Shown: positions 10,706 through 22,795, counted from the first letter of the stretch. The stretch: 64,000 nucleotides of DNA from Coenobita brevimanus (GCA_032717465.1 CM064670.1:20587637-20651636), one strand, 5' to 3'. The notes: generated by a model from the letters alone, not told the origin. Made by a program: numbers and translations.

Positions 10706-12270
10706 ATTCTGAGGGCAGGAACGTGGAATGTGAGAGGAGTGAATGATGAAGTGAAAGAGAGAGAGATTGTCCAGGTGCTTGAGGATGCAAAAGTGGATAT
10801 ATGTGGATTGACTGAAACTATATAAAAAGGTGAAAGGTTGAGAGAATGGGAATACGGTGTGCGGGAGTCAGTGAGAATGAGAGGGCAAGAGAGGGAGTAT
10901 GTCTGATGATAAGCAAGAAGTGGAAGGAGAATATAAGAGAGTATGGAACAGTGGGTGCAAGGATTGTATGGGTGAGGATGAAAGTAGGTATACAAGCATG
11001 GGCGATTGTATGTGTGTATGCTCCAACCGAGGATCGGGTGGCAAGAGTGAAAAATGAGTTTTGGGCGAGAGTAGAAGCATGTATGGACAAGTTTGAGAGG
11101 AGCGAGAGAGTGCTGTTGATTGGAGACATGAATGGCAAAGTTGGAAATGTACGAGTGGATGGAGTGGTTGGTCAGTGGGGTGTGCCAGCTGAAGTAGATG
11201 GGAATGGTAGTGCTTTGGTGGACATCTGTGCTGGTAAGGGGTTGGCAATAGCCAACACCTACTTTCGTCATAAGATGATCCACCGGTATACATGGAGAGT
11301 AATGAGGAGGATGGATGGTGAACTTGTGGAACGAAAGGCAATGATAGACTACGTGTGTGTGGATGAGCGAATGAGAAGACAAGTGTTGGATGCAAGGGTG
11401 TGGAGAGGGTGGGGGAATGGAGTCTCGGACCATCACTCAGTGATGGCCAAGGTAGAGCTGCAAAGAAAGTGGTTGAGGAGACGAAGGGGAAGACAGGAGG
11501 AAGCAGCTCCTGTGAGAAGAGTGGAGAAATTGCAAGATAGTGAGAAAAGGACAGAGTATAAGAGCATAGTGGAAGAAAGATTGGGAAGGTATGAGCTAGA
11601 GCAGATGGAAGGGGTGGAAGACGTATGTAAGATATTCACGGAAGAGATAAGCGCAGCGTGTGAGGCGGTTTGTGGAGTGAGGAGGAGATGCAAGGGTGTG
11701 CAAGGGACAGCATGGTGGAATGATGAGGTGAAACGAGCTGTGGAACAAAAGAAGAAGGCATATGGTGAATGGTTGGCGAGTAGAGGTAGGGGAGAAGATG
11801 AGAGAGAGAAGAGAGAGGTATATGTGAGCAGGAGAAGGGAGGTTAAGAGACTGGTGAAGGAGAGTAAGAAGAAAGTGGATGAAGAGTTTGGGAGGAATCT
11901 GAGTGTGAAATGGAGGGAGAGTAAGAAATTGTTTTGGAAGGAGGTAAAGAAAGTAAGGCAGTGTGAAAGGGGAAATAGTAGGGGAGTGAAAGATAGGAAT
12001 AATAGATTGTTGGTGGAGAAGAGAGAGAAATTGAGGAGATGGAAGGAGCACTTTGAGGATTTGTTGAATGTAGAGAGTGAGAGCAGTGTGAGTATAAGTG
12101 GTTGGGGAATGGCTGGGAGAAGAAGAGATGAGAGGAGGGAGGAAGAGATCAGTAGGGCGGAAGTAGTGGAAGCGATGAAGAAGATTAAGCTAGGAAAGGC
12201 CCCAGGAATTGATGGAGTGTGTGGTGAAATGCTTAGGTATGGGGGTGAGATTGTTGTGGAGTGGATATAG
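10706..12270 (+). pseudogene. RTE copy 1: AP endonuclease and linker
   Basis: The first part (10706-10825) encodes ILRAGTWNVRGVNDE and DICGLTETI, the start of an exonuclease-endonuclease-phosphatase fold, then a stop and frame change. The main frame from 10846 (474 codons) continues with WAIVCVYAPTED, LIGDMNGKVG (metal and active-site region), FRHKMIHRYTWR, DYVCVDERMR and VSDHHSVMAKV (catalytic Asp-His). A basic linker, GTAWWNDEVKRAVEQKKKAY, leads to the RT start KLGKAPGIDGVCGEML. It would nick target DNA to prime reverse transcription. A TAG replaces a Trp codon at about 12268. Proteins of this kind are often labelled craniofacial development protein 2-like. Confidence 0.85.
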
Positions 12271-12273
12271 AAG

Positions 12274-12936
12274 TTGTGTAGATTGGCTTGGGAAGAGGGA
12301 AGGGTTCCAGAGGACTGGAAATCAGGTATAATTGTTCCTCTGTACAAAGGAAAAGGGGAGAGAGAAGTATGTGTTAACCATAGGGGTATTTGCCTTCTTA
12401 GTGTGACTGGTAAAATATATGGTAGAATACTCATTGATAGGGTTAGGCATATGACAGAGGAGCTAGTTGGAGAAGAACAAGGGGGATTTAGGAAGGGAAA
12501 AGGGTGTGTAGATCAGATATTTGTTCTAAGATGTTTAGTGGAGAAGTATCTAGAGAAGGGAAGGAAAGTGTATGCTGCCTTCATGGACTTGGAGAAAGCT
12601 TATGACAGAATAGATAGGCAAGGTATGTGGAAGGTATTAAGAATATATGGGGTGGAGGGGAAATTGTTGAGTGCTGTGAAGAGTATGTACGAGGGAGCTA
12701 GGGTTACGGTGCGAGTGGATGGTGAGCTGAGTGAGTTCTTTGATCTCAATGTGGGACTGAAACAGGGGTGTGTGATGTCTCCATGGCTGTTTAATATATA
12801 TATGGATGGGGTTGTAAAGGAGGTGCAAGGTAGGGTAGTGGATGTGGAGGTGGCCCTAGTGAATGAGGGTGAGATTTCGAAGCTTACGTTGTTGCTGTTT
12901 GCTGATGATACAGTATTGTTGAGCGAAGATGAATAG
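12274..12936 (+). pseudogene. RTE copy 1: reverse transcriptase fingers and palm
   Basis: This 220-codon continuation of the RT in the same frame as the endonuclease contains WKSGIIVPLYKGKGE, NHRGICLLSVTGKIYGRIL, QGGFRKGKGCVDQIF, AAFMDLEKAYDRID (first catalytic Asp), GLKQGCVMSPWLFNIYMD and the FADD box in LLLFADDTVLLSEDE. All catalytic residues are present. It ends at a TAG that replaces a Glu codon near 12934. The protein copies element RNA into DNA at the nicked target. Lesions on both sides make this copy inactive. Confidence 0.87.
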
Positions 12937-12939
12937 GAG

Positions 12940-13503
12940 TTGCAAGGTTTGGTGAATGAATTTGGTTCAGTGTGTAGGAGGAGGAAGCTGAAAGTTAATG
13001 TAAACAAAAGTAAAGTTATGGTGTTTGAGAGGAATGAAGTCACAGAGTGTGCAGTGAGGTTGGATGGTGAGGATATGGAGAATATGAGTGCATTCAAGTA
13101 CTTGGGTAGTGTGATGAGTAAGGATGGAACTTTGGGGGATGAAGTACGTGAAAGGGTACAGCAGGGAAGAAAGGTTGTTGGTACACCGAAAGCAGTGATG
13201 AGAAATAGGGAGTTGAGTATGGGAGTTAAGAAGGCACTGCATGATGGTATTGTGATCCCTACCCTGACGTATGGAAGCGAGGCGTGGACCTTGCAAGAGG
13301 GGAACAAGTCAAGAGTGAGAGCAGTGGAAATGAGTTACTTGAGAGGAGCATGTGGAGTGACGTGGAGGGACAGGTTGACGAATGAAGAAGTGAAGGAACG
13401 TTGTGGGGTAGATGTGGATGTGGTTGAAAAGATTAGAAATACACTGAGGTGGTTTAGACATGTGGAGAGAATGGAGAATGAAAGACTAAGAGGGTGTATG
13501 TAG
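12940..13503 (+). pseudogene. RTE copy 1: RT thumb and C-terminal domain
   Basis: This 187-codon continuation contains KLKVNVNKSKVMVFE, FKYLGSVMSKDG, PTLTYGSEAWTL, MSYLRGACGVTWRDR and NTLRWFRHVERM, all standard for the C-terminal part of RTE proteins. A small indel after NERLRGC near 13490 puts the final WRDRVERYMR region out of frame. No RNase H or zinc knuckle is present, as expected for RTE. Confidence 0.82.
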
Positions 13504-13679
13504 GTGAGGTGAAGGGAGGGAGAGGGAGGAGTAGACAGAGGATGAGGTGGAGGGATAGAGTTGAGAGGTATATGAGGGGGGGGAAGGTGATATGGGGGGA
13601 GGGGAATCAAATGGTGGGTGACAGAGTGACTTGGAGGCGTTTTGTCTGCGGCCACCCTTTGCGGGATTAGGGCGTCGGG

Positions 13680-13680
<1 letters not shown>

Positions 13681-13755
<75 letters not shown>
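13681..13755. repeat. (TA)n microsatellite, right of RTE copy
   Basis: A pure TA run of 75 bp directly after the RTE 3' end. It is either the element's tail or the right half of the split target tract. Confidence 0.95.
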
Positions 13756-13758
<3 letters not shown>

Positions 13759-13877
13759 CGCAGTAATAATTTAGCGATAATACGAACTTTGGCAGCTTTG
13801 AGAGTGACGATACTGATTTTGACGGCTTTGTTACCAGTTACACAAACGAGATGTTTGTCAGTTGCATTCATTTATAC
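13756..13877. other. Spacer between (TA)n and element A LTR
   Basis: This short sequence includes GACGGCTTTGTTACCAGTTA and has no coding sign. It is repeated at 24886-25004 in the same position, which defines the end of each composite unit. Confidence 0.6.
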
Positions 13878-14694
13878 TGTTACATAGCCTATGATTTCAT
13901 CATCCTTTGTATAATTCTAACGTACAGTATGCTGCATGTTTGATCACGATTCGCCTCGTGGCTTCCATAGTGACCAGGCTTGCATGTTCTACCTCACTCC
14001 CCCCTTCTCCCCTTATAGTAGAGTAAGTCGTTCTTTCTGTTGTTCAGAGCAGGACTGTCAACTCTTCCTCCCCTGTGCCGTCATTTCCGCATCTTTCTTG
14101 CAAGTTGAATCAAGCTCTGCCGGCCCCTATATAATGAGCTCAGTCTCTGCATTAGTTGCCACTTAGATCTACTCCTCATTTGGTTCACATCTCTGTCCTC
14201 CCCTGTATAGTGTATTATTTTTTTTGTGAGTGCTCAGGAAGTCTCCAGCCATCTAGCTGCTGTATAATTTGAGTATAAGGGTTGTTACCATTTTTCTTGT
14301 ACTGTATGGCCTAAAGTGTTAATTCGTAGGTCTGGTAATGTTTTTGTGATTCACATGGATTTTTTGATGTCAGCCATTATTAATAATATTTTGTATCTGT
14401 AATGATATATCTTGCATTAACGGAGCATTATCCGGTTTTCTCATTTTATCAGGGCTGAGTTAGATAAATTTGTTCGTTGTAATTTCGTGTTAATAGAGGC
14501 TACTGCAGTTAACCATATATTTAACCTGTTTTTGCCATTACATTATCCTTATGAGTCCTGAATGTTTAGTTGTTAGTTGAGCATTAAACTTTAACTTGTA
14601 ATTTTACCTTTTTTGCTTTGAACCTGGAACTTTGTGGGACAGTAGTGATTTTAGTATTCTCACTTGAAGTGTTCATTATATCTGTTCCGTAACA
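13878..14694 (+). repeat. Element A LTR, start of composite unit 2
   Basis: A complete 817-bp LTR from TGTTACATAGCC to TTCCGTAACA. It keeps the TATATAA box (near 14127) that the LTRs at 5989 and 20562 lack. It is not followed by an element A leader but by reversed element B. Confidence 0.88.
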
Positions 14695-15110
14695 ATATAT
14701 ATACCGGATTCCTCTCTCAATGAGTGGCAAAGGTCCAACGATGACAATCCCAACTCTTTCCATCAGTGCACCCACTTGGTATAGCTATAGAGGGGCCCAT
14801 CTCTGTTTCTTGGGTCCCTTATTGGCATAGCACACATCACAGGCACGACACCACTTTCCAACATCCTGACACAGCCGGCTTAGAGTTTTCCTCACTCTCA
14901 GTGCCCACTAGTGATCTGGTTATAGGACTCATCTAAGATGTTAGACCCCATCTTCGGAACCACCAGCTGCCAATACTCGCTGCGACCATTGGGTGTCTCC
15001 CACTGGCGGTCGAGTAGTCCGGTTTTCAAATGATGAAGGTCTCAACCTGGAAACTCCTTCCCAAGGTGGTCACACTGTACTCTGCTGCAGCCGCTCTAGC
15101 ACCGTTTGCG
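14695..15110 (-). pseudogene. Element B copy 3 integrase fragment
   Basis: The HHCC zinc region and MERVGIVIVGPLPLIERGIRYI are recognisable. The first core Asp of MDIVGP is changed here to V (GIVIVGP), a missing catalytic residue. A frame change near the SGH motif (14900) and a linker deletion add to the damage. Confidence 0.68.
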
Positions 15111-15132
15111 AACCTGTATCCTCCTCAGGTCT

Positions 15133-16032
15133 TCAACTGACTGGCCCTGTCACAACAGTATGACGGCATTTCTTCCTGTCATTCCCATTCCTACTACATT
15201 CCTTGTTGTCTGTTCTTCTGTCTTCTCGCACACTAATCATCAAGGTTCTCCTGCATTTCTTCAGTGGTGGGTCCTCTGCAGCATTCTTCTTACCATCCCA
15301 ACCATTGTGAACCGCAAGTAACAAACTGTGCACGGTAAGCCTCCCAAGATACTCTAATAACAAATTCTTGAGGTTTCTTTTTAATTGGACCCCTATCACA
15401 GCCACGCACCTAACTGGTTTGGGGCCTAAAAATTGGGGCATCATAATTAAGGCCAGGACCTAACACCTCTGCATTCGTATCATTCAGCCCTTTAATGCTA
15501 CCTTTAGTGTATTCACCATACACTGTCCATTTCTTTCATACGCTACCCTTACACCAATCTGAGGCTCAGCAGTGCAACATCTCTCTGCAGTCCCAATTTT
15601 CTCACAAACCATCTCCACGTGGTCGACTACATCCTTCAACTGGTCGTCTAGATGCTGCCTGAACTCCATCTCATTATTGCTTACCTCATACTTCTGCTGC
15701 TCTACCTTGGCATCTACTTCCTAGTTCATTTTGCCCCATGAATGCATCTTGTTGTCCTTGTACCCTCAGTTGTACTTCCTTTTGTTGCTCCTCTGATGCC
15801 TCTTGAAGTTATTCATCTCGTTCATTTTCTTCTTCACTTCCTGCCTGTACTTGTTCCCAATTTGCCTTTAACAGTGCACTTCCTGCCTGTACTAGTTTTT
15901 GAGTTCATTATAATTTGCCTGTAATTGTTCTTTGATTTCGTTTTTGAGCTCTTTCGTTTGATCCTATATTAGCTTCACGATTGTCGCCAGGGAAATTTCC
16001 TCCTTCTGCCCGGCTCGAGATCTCGTCTTCAT
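15133..16032 (-). pseudogene. Element B copy 3 gag fragment
   Basis: This minus-strand gag remnant starts at ATG 16032 (MKTRSRAGQ). It contains the MEFRQHLDDQLKDVVDHVEMVCEKIG helix and decayed capsid sequence. A deletion near 15330 changes the frame in the HNGWDGKKNA region. The layout is the same as in the other B copies. Confidence 0.65.
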
Positions 16033-16095
16033 ACCTTCTGCTTCAATGTTGAAGGTTAGACTCACTGCAGCACTTAATCCCAATGCTGACACCCG

Positions 16096-16606
16096 TGTTA
16101 CGTCCTCACCCCACACTGCCACAAACTCCAATAGTAGTAGTTCAGTACAGGGAATTCTTTACCCAGTGAGTTGTTCTTCTTATGGTAAGCCTTAAGGTAT
16201 ACAGCACACAAGATCAGCTGAGGCGAAAATAAACATTGGCTTCTTAAAGTTCAGTCTGTTTTCTAAATGGTAACAGCTAATGCCTTCCAACTTCACTATT
16301 CTCACAAGCACTGGAGCTATACACACTTTACTAATTGCAGTTACACTTAATGCGTGACACCACAGATATTACACTTAATGCATGAAAAGACCACTGTTTT
16401 CTTAAGTACCAATAATACAGAAACTTCAGTAATACTTCACTGTTTACCACTGTTTTTACAAGTACCAAAAATATAGTCTTCACTGTCACCTCACTGACAC
16501 TGCACTACACTCAAACTGCACCAAAACCGAACTCAAAAAAGTCTCTGCCCCATCCTTATATAAGGTTGCATTATTCGAGAAACGTTTACATTCTACGAGA
16601 ACAACA
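16096..16606 (-). repeat. Element B copy 3 LTR
   Basis: The 511-bp minus-strand LTR has ends TGTTGT and GTAACA like copy 1 and keeps TATATAAGG near 16555. Small deletions distinguish it from copy 1. Confidence 0.68.
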
Positions 16607-17098
16607 GTTCCTGGAGCCTATACAGTAAAATCTAGGACAACTTATAAGCAAGATAAGCAGTCCCGAGTTGAGTATGCAAAAATCAAAGAAGATCTGTTAG
16701 AGCAGTGGTTAAATTCTAAGAATGTAAATTCTGATTTTGATAAATTTAAGCAGATGATTTTGCTGGCGGACTTCAAAAGGTGTATTAATAAAGATGTAAG
16801 CCTATACCTTGATGAGAAAAGAATAGATAATTTGTCTGATGCTGCAGTTTTAGCTGATGAATATGTTCTCAATCACAAGAGATTTTCTAAAGAAAAAAGG
16901 AAAGCTGAGAGTAAGTACGTTGCCTCTACTCAGAGTACAGGTAACAGGAGAGAGAATAAAGATGATGTTTCTCAGGAAGTAAATACCAGCTCCACCTCTA
17001 GAGCTCAGAAAAGTAAATGTACTTATTGTAGTAGGCTTGGTCATACTACGGAGAAATGTTTCAGGAGACAGCGTGATGTGAACAAAATGAGTCTTTAA
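16607..17098 (+). pseudogene. Element A copy 2 gag C-terminal half
   Basis: SCAN-like capsid C-terminus (EDLLEQWLNSKN, MILLADFKRC, LSDAAVLADEYVLNHK) and the CCHC knuckle CTYCSRLGHTTEKC. Unlike copy 1, the Trp codon at about 16709 is intact (TGG). The E of ILLEDF is changed to A. The same gag-pol frame change as copy 1 ends it at 17096. Confidence 0.75.
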
Positions 17099-17118
17099 AT
17101 ATTCAGTCAATTGGTCTA

Positions 17119-18144
17119 GTGTCCACCCTTGAGAGTTCCCAGAATTCTTTAACCGAGTTAATTGAACCTGCTTTGAGGGGTAAATTAAATTCTGATGAAG
17201 CTCCTCTTTTGAGAAGTAACATGGCTGACACTCTCAAGAGTTCATGTGCTAATTTCCTGTCTGATGGTTTTGTCAGTCCTCTGGACAGTAATGACAGGAA
17301 ATCAGTTAAAATATATCGTGATACAGGTGCTTGCCAATCCCTTATGCTGACCAGTGTTCTAGGCTCTAATGTTAATTCCTCTGATGAAACTGTGATCTTA
17401 CAAGGTGTAGGGAATAATTACTTCTCTGTCCCTCTGTGCAGAGTGAATTTAGAGTCTGGTTTTGTTAATGGTTCTGTTATGGTTGGGTTGGTTGAGACAC
17501 TCTCAACGTCAGGTGTAACTTTCTTACTTGGAAATGATATTGGTGGAAGTCAAGTGTGTCCGGCTCCTCAGTTGTCTAGTGAACCAGTGACTGCGACCCA
17601 CGATTGTGGTGTCCCTGAGGTGTTCTCTGCGTGTGCTGTCACTAGGGCTAAGTCTAAAGTTACTGGTGACTTAGAGGATAATGATGATGATGTTATCCTA
17701 GCTGACACTTTTCTTTCTAATTTGGACCACTCACCAGATGAGGCAGTACCCCGTAGTGTTGATAATTTGTCTCGCCAAGAGTTGGTTGAGTTGCAGGTTG
17801 CTGACCCTGAGTTGAAAGGTCTAGCTAACTCTGCTTGCAGTGAGGAAGAATCAGCTGGTGCTTCTACTTGTTATTATATAAAGTCAGGAGTACTTATGAG
17901 AAAGTGGAGACCCCCAGCAGCATCAGCCGACTGTGAATTGGAGGTTGTACATAAAGTTGTCATCCCTCGTGTTTGTAGGCAGGATATCATTAGAGTGGCT
18001 CATGATTCCGGCTTGGCACGACACCTTGGAGTGTGCAAGACTGTGGCATGCATTTTGAAACACTTCTACTGGCCAGGTATCTTCAGAGATGTTTCCTGGT
18101 ATTGTAAATTTTTGTCACACCTGTCAAGTTGTGGGGAAGTGTAA
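17119..18144 (+). pseudogene. Element A copy 2 protease and integrase N-terminus
   Basis: Protease DTGA and LLGNDIGG motifs, then the integrase zinc domain HDSGLARHLG. A one-base insertion in the T run near 18109 shifts the frame before the CHTC half of the zinc finger, so the domain ends as FLSHLSSCGEV. This lesion is absent from copy 1 and therefore arose after the duplication. A one-base loss in the A run near 18154 follows. Confidence 0.78.
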
Positions 18145-18184
18145 TCAGACCAAAAGGTTGCACCTCTAGTTCCCATTCCTCCTT

Positions 18185-18611
18185 TTGAAGCGCCATTCAC
18201 CCGTGTGTTGGTGGATATTGTGGGCCCCTCTTCCTAAGACTTCTGCAGGATTTTCTTATGTGTTGACCCTGATTAATATGGCTACTCGTTATCCTGAAGC
18301 CATTCCACTTAGAAATATCTCAGCAAAGAACGTGGTTAAGGAAATGCTTGGGTTCTTCACCAAGTTTGGTCTGCCCATGGAGGTACAGTCAGACCGGGGA
18401 AGTAATTTCATGTCAAATGTTTTCAAGCAGTCTGAAAGAGTTGGACATCACCCAGATCACGTCTTCAGCTTACCATCCCCAGACCCACGGAGCGTTGGAG
18501 AGATATCATCAAACACTCAAATCGATGCTCAGGAAATACTGTTTGGAACATCAGAAAGACTGGGATAAAGGTCTTCCATTTGTTGTATTTTCCGCGAGAA
18601 TCTCCAAATGA
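18185..18611 (+). pseudogene. Element A copy 2 integrase core, frameshifted
   Basis: Core segments GFSYVLTLINMATRYPEAIP, VQSDRGSNFMSNVF and HPQTHGALERYHQTLKS lie in different frames owing to the same indels as copy 1. The DDE residues are still visible individually. Confidence 0.72.
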
Positions 18612-20019
18612 ATCACTGGGCTTCTCACCCTTTGAGCTACTGTTTGGCCATGAAGTAAGAGAACCCCTTAAGCTACTCAAGGAATGCTGGCTGTCGGAGG
18701 AAGACGACGTCAACCTGCTGGAGTATGTGATGAAGTTCAAAGAACGGCTGTCCACTGCTTAACAGCTGGAGAGAGAGAATTTAGAAGCTGCTCAGGAGAT
18801 GATGAAGACTTGGAATGATAAGAAGTCCAGGTTACGCCACTTTCAGCCAGGCGATCAGGTTTTGATTCTGCTACTGGTGCATGGGCAACCTCTTCAAGCC
18901 AAGTTTAGTGGTCCTTATTTCGTGGAGAAGAAACTCAGTGATGTCAACTATGTCATCGCCACACCAGATCGTAGAAAGAACAAGCAACTTTGTCACATCA
19001 ACATGCTAAATTTATATCACAGGCGGGACGAAAATAACCCAGTCTGCACTGTAGCTGTTCCACCCGAGTCTGCAAGTGATGCTCTCCCATGCAATATGAG
19101 TTTGGGGAAGAATCCTGATATCATGAATGATCTCCATCTAGCTCGCAAGGAAAGGCAGGAGTTTTCGGCATTACTGCAGGAATACAAGCAAGTGTTCCGT
19201 GACACTCCAGGAAGAACCACTGAGTTGATGCATGATGTCGATGTTGGAGACGCAAAGCCAATTAAACTGCGTCCTTACCGTGTGAACCCAGTGAAAGCTC
19301 CTCTCATCCAGAAGGAGCTTGGCTACCTGTTGGACCACAAGATGATAGAGCCCTGTCAGAGCGAGTGGAGTTCTGTCACTCTAGTCTCTAAGCCAGGTGG
19401 GTCACAGCGGCTTTGCATCGACTACAGACGTGTTAATCAGATAACCAAAAAGGATACTTACCCTCTCCCTCACGTGGAAGTTTGCTTAGACAAGATCGGA
19501 AAGGCTAGGTACATCAGTAAGTTTGATTTGTTAAAGGGATACTGCCAAGTACCTATGACTGAACGTGCTAGGGAGATCTCATGTTTTGTAACACTAGGAA
19601 AGACTTTTGCATGCTCTATAATGCCATATGGTATGAAGAATGCACCAGCCACTTTTCAGAAGCTCATGAATGTTGTAACAGAGGGTTTGGCAGGGTGTGA
19701 TCTTTATATTGATGATGATGTATTAATCTTCAGTGACAACTGGAAAGATCACCTATGCCTTGTCAGTAAATTTCTTGAACGTTTGGTTCAGGCTAATCTT
19801 GTAGCTAATTTATCAAAGTGTGAGTTTGGTCAAGCTAAAGTTCAGTACCTTGGGTACGTAATTGGTGATGGACACTTTGCACCGCCAGGAGCTAAGGTGC
19901 AGGTTATAAGTAATCTTCCCAGACCTAAAAGTAGGAAAGGGATACAAAGATTTTTGGGAATGGTAGGTTATTACAGGAGAACTTTTCAATTCTTGTATCA
20001 CCACTTACAGACCTACTGA
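18580..20019 (+). pseudogene. Element A copy 2 integrase C-terminus and RT
   Basis: GPY/F module (FSGPYFVEKKL) and RT motifs CIDYRRVNQ, FDLLKGYCQVP, MPYGMKNAPATFQ and YIDDDVLIF. A TTA to TAA change makes a stop at about 18762. One Pro codon is lost in the SSPVTL motif (19375), and GYW is changed to GYC. The extra Asp codon lies at about 19711-19719. The frame ends at the same post-GYYRR deletion as copy 1. Confidence 0.78.
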
Positions 20020-20499
20020 AAAAGGGACTTAAATTTGTCTGGACCGATAACTGTGAATCCTCTTTAAAGAAATTTAAAGCTATCCTATTAAGTCAGCCAG
20101 TGCTCGCTACTCCAAATTTTGCTAAGCCTTTTAAGATGGCTGTTGACGCAAGTGATACAGGAGCTGGGGCTGTTTTGCTGCAAGAGGTTGATCAGGGTAT
20201 TGAACACCCTGTATCTTATTACAGTAAGAGTTCACTCCACCTCAAAAGAACTACTCAACTATTGAGAAAGAGCTTTTGGCCTTGATCTTGGGTTTACAGC
20301 ATTTTTCATTTTATTTTTGTTCTGGTTTTGACCCCATAGTCATTTATACCGATCATAACCCACTGAAATTCATTAGTAAGTTTAAAGATAAAAATCAGAG
20401 ATTGACAAGATGGAGTCTACTTCTTCAGGATTATTCATTAGACATACATCATGTCAAGGGGAAGGTAAATGTTATTGCAGATTCCTTATCTAGACTTTA
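20020..20499 (+). pseudogene. Element A copy 2 RNase H
   Basis: FKMAVDASDTGAGAVLLQE and GIEHPVSYYSKSS remain in one frame. A base loss after SYYSK shifts the rest (IYTDHNPLKF, VNVIADSLSRL) to another frame. Copy 1 instead has a deletion at this place, so RNase H was hit independently in the two units. Confidence 0.75.
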
Positions 20500-20561
20500 G
20501 ACAGATTGTTTTAGAGTAAAAAGAAATTTCCTTCGTAAATTTCTTTTTCTTTTGGGGGAGG

Positions 20562-21356
20562 TGTAACATAGCCTATGATTTCATCATCCTTTGTATAATT
20601 CTAACGTACAGTATGCTGCATGTTTGATCACGATTCGCCTCGTGGCTTCCATAGTGACCAGGCTTGCATGTTCTACCTCACTCCCCCCTTCTCCCCTTAT
20701 AGTAGAGTAAGTCGTTCTTTCTGTTGTTCAGAGCAGGACTGTCAACTCTTCCTCCCCTATGCCGTCATTTCCTCGTCCTTCTTGCAAGTTGAATCAAGCT
20801 CTGCTCAGTCTCTGCATTAGTTGCCACTTAGATCTACTCATTTGGTTCACATCTCTGTCCTCCCCTGTATAGTGTATTATTTTTTTTGTGAGTGCTCATG
20901 AAGTCTCCAGCCATCTAGCTGCTGTATAATTTGAGTATAAGTGTTGTTATCATTTTTCTTGTACTGTATGGCCTAAAGTGTTAATTCGTAGGCCTGGTAA
21001 TGTTTTTGTGATTCACATGGATTTTTTGATGTCAGCCATTATTAATAATATTTTGTATCTGTAATAATATATCTTGCATTAACTGAGCATTATCCGGTTT
21101 TCTCATTTTATCAGGGCTGACTTAGATAAATATGTTCTTTGTAATTTCGTATTAATAGGGGCTACTGCAGTTAACCATATATTTAACCTGTTTTTGCCAT
21201 TACATTATCCTTATGAGTCCTGAATGTTTAGTTGTTAGTTGAGCATTAAACTTTAACTTGTAATTTTACCTCTTGTTTTGAACCTGGAACTTTGTGGGAC
21301 AGTAGTGATTTTAGTATTCTCACTTGAAGTGTTCATTATCTCTCTGTTCCATAACA
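20562..21356 (+). repeat. Element A copy 2 3' LTR
   Basis: A 795-bp LTR, TGTAACATAGCC to TTCCATAACA, with the same TATA-box deletion as the LTR at 5989. It follows a purine tract (TTGGGGGAGG) and is joined directly to reversed element B. Confidence 0.85.
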
Positions 21357-21800
21357 ACATATATACCGGATTCCTCTCTCAATGAGTGGCGAAGGTCCAA
21401 CAATGTCCATCGCAACTCTTTCCATCAGTGCACCCACTTGGTATAGCTGGAGAGGGGCCCATCTCTGTTTCTTGGGTCCCTTCTTGGCATAGCACACATC
21501 ACAGGCACGACACCACTCTCCAACATCCTGACACAGCCGGCTTAGAGTTTTCCTCACTCTCAGTGCCCACTAGTGATCTGGTTATAGGACTCATCTAAGA
21601 TGTTAGACCCCATCTTCGGAACCACCAGCTGCCAATACTCGATGCGGCCACTGGGTGTCTCCCACTGGCGGTCCAGTAGTCCATTATTCAAATGAAGAAG
21701 GTCCCACTAACTCCAGTAGCTCCCGGTCGCAGGGCTCTACCTGGAAACTCCTTCCCAAGATGGTCACACTGTACTCTGCTGCAGCCACTCTAACAGTGGT
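21357..21800 (-). pseudogene. Element B copy 4 integrase N-terminal fragment
   Basis: LSRLCQDVGEWCRACDVCYAKKGPKKQRW and MERVAMDIVGPSPLIERGIRYICCYGTE on minus. The second His-Gly half (SGHLG) is damaged by a base loss near 21560. The protein runs straight into antisense LTR sequence of element A after GIRYI. Confidence 0.74.
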
Positions 21801-21826
21801 TGCGAACCTGTATCCTCCTGAGGCCT

Positions 21827-22733
21827 TCAACTGACTGGCCCTGTCACAACAGTTTGACGGCATTTTTTTCTATGGTTCCCATTCCTACAACATTCCTTGC
21901 TGTCTGTTCTTTCTTCTCGCACACTAATCATCAAAGTTATCCTGCATTTCTTCAGTGGTGGGTGGTCTGCAGCAATCTTATTACCATCCCAACCATTCTG
22001 ATCCGCAAGTAACTCAAACTGTGGATGGTAAGCTTCCCAAGATACTCTACCATCAAATTCTTCAGGTTTCTTTTTAATTGGACCCCCATCACAGCCACGC
22101 ACTTCAATGGTTTGGGGCCTAAAAATTGGGGCATCATAATTAAGGCCAGGACCAAACACCTCTGCATTCCGTTCATGCAACCTTGTAATGCTACTATTAG
22201 ATGCCTTGGATCCATCAAGATTCACCATACATTGTCCATTCCTTTCATACGCTCCCCGTACACCAGTCAGGCTCAGCAGTGCAACATCTCTCTGCAGCCC
22301 CAATTTTCTCACAAACCATCTCCACATGGTCGACTACATCCTTCAACTGGTCGTCTAAATGCTGTTTGAACTCCATCTCATTATTCCTTACGTTATACGT
22401 CTGCTCTACCTTGGCATCTACTTCCTATTTCATTTCCCCCATGAATGCATCTAGCTGTCCTTGCACCCTCAGTTGTACTTCCCTTTGTTGCTCCTCTGAT
22501 GCCTTTTGAAGTTATTCATCTCGTTCATTTTCTTCTACACTTCGTGCCTGTACTTGTTCCCAATTTGCCTTTAACAGTGCACCTCCTGCCTGTACTAGTT
22601 CTTTGAGTTTTTTATTATGTGCCTGTAATTGCTCTTTGATTTCGTTTTTCAGCTCTTTCGTTTGTTCCTGTAGTAGCTTCACGATTGTCGCCGGGGAAAT
22701 TTCCTCCTGCCCGGCTCGAGACCTCGTCTTCAC
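21827..22733 (-). pseudogene. Element B copy 4 gag (best preserved)
   Basis: Two long minus-strand open stretches cover most of gag. The N-terminal one (22793-22512) gives VKTRSRAGQEEISPATIVKLL followed by a strongly charged, leucine-spaced coiled coil. The C-terminal one (22327-21827) gives YDAPIFRPQTIEVRGCDGG, then PEEFDGRVSWEAYHPQFELLADQNGW, the capsid motif of invertebrate Gypsy Gag. No zinc knuckle is seen. It would be the structural protein of element B. Stops between the two stretches and a GTG at the start codon position break it. Confidence 0.73.
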
Positions 22734-22795
22734 ACCTTCTGCTTCAATGTCGAAGGTTAGACTCACAGCAGCACTTAATCCCACTCCTGACACCA

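Larger units (their letters stand above)
14695..16606 (-). mobile_element. Element B copy 3 (reversed Gypsy deletion derivative)
   Basis: This is the counterpart of copy 1 in composite unit 2. The left edge is the element A LTR. The right edge is the exact B LTR start at 16606, joined to element A gag (GTTCCTGGAGCC). A deletion of about 35 bp near 15040 in the integrase linker separates it from copies 1, 2 and 4. Confidence 0.8.
16607..21356 (+). mobile_element. Element A copy 2 (Gmr1-like Gypsy), 5' part replaced by element B
   Basis: This is the counterpart of copy 1 in unit 2, from gag at the exact B LTR junction to the 3' LTR. It shares with copy 1 the gag-pol frame change, the extra C in the integrase, the 2-base loss before the Glu motif, the extra Asp codon in the RT box and the deletion after GYYRR. 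The damage therefore predates the duplication. Confidence 0.85.

Noticed and set aside
11433..12434. 333-codon open frame on the minus strand
   Set aside because: It is antisense to the RTE endonuclease-RT gene. Purine-rich coding strands leave few stops on the other strand, and the composition (Ser, Leu, Pro, Thr) is that of a shadow frame.
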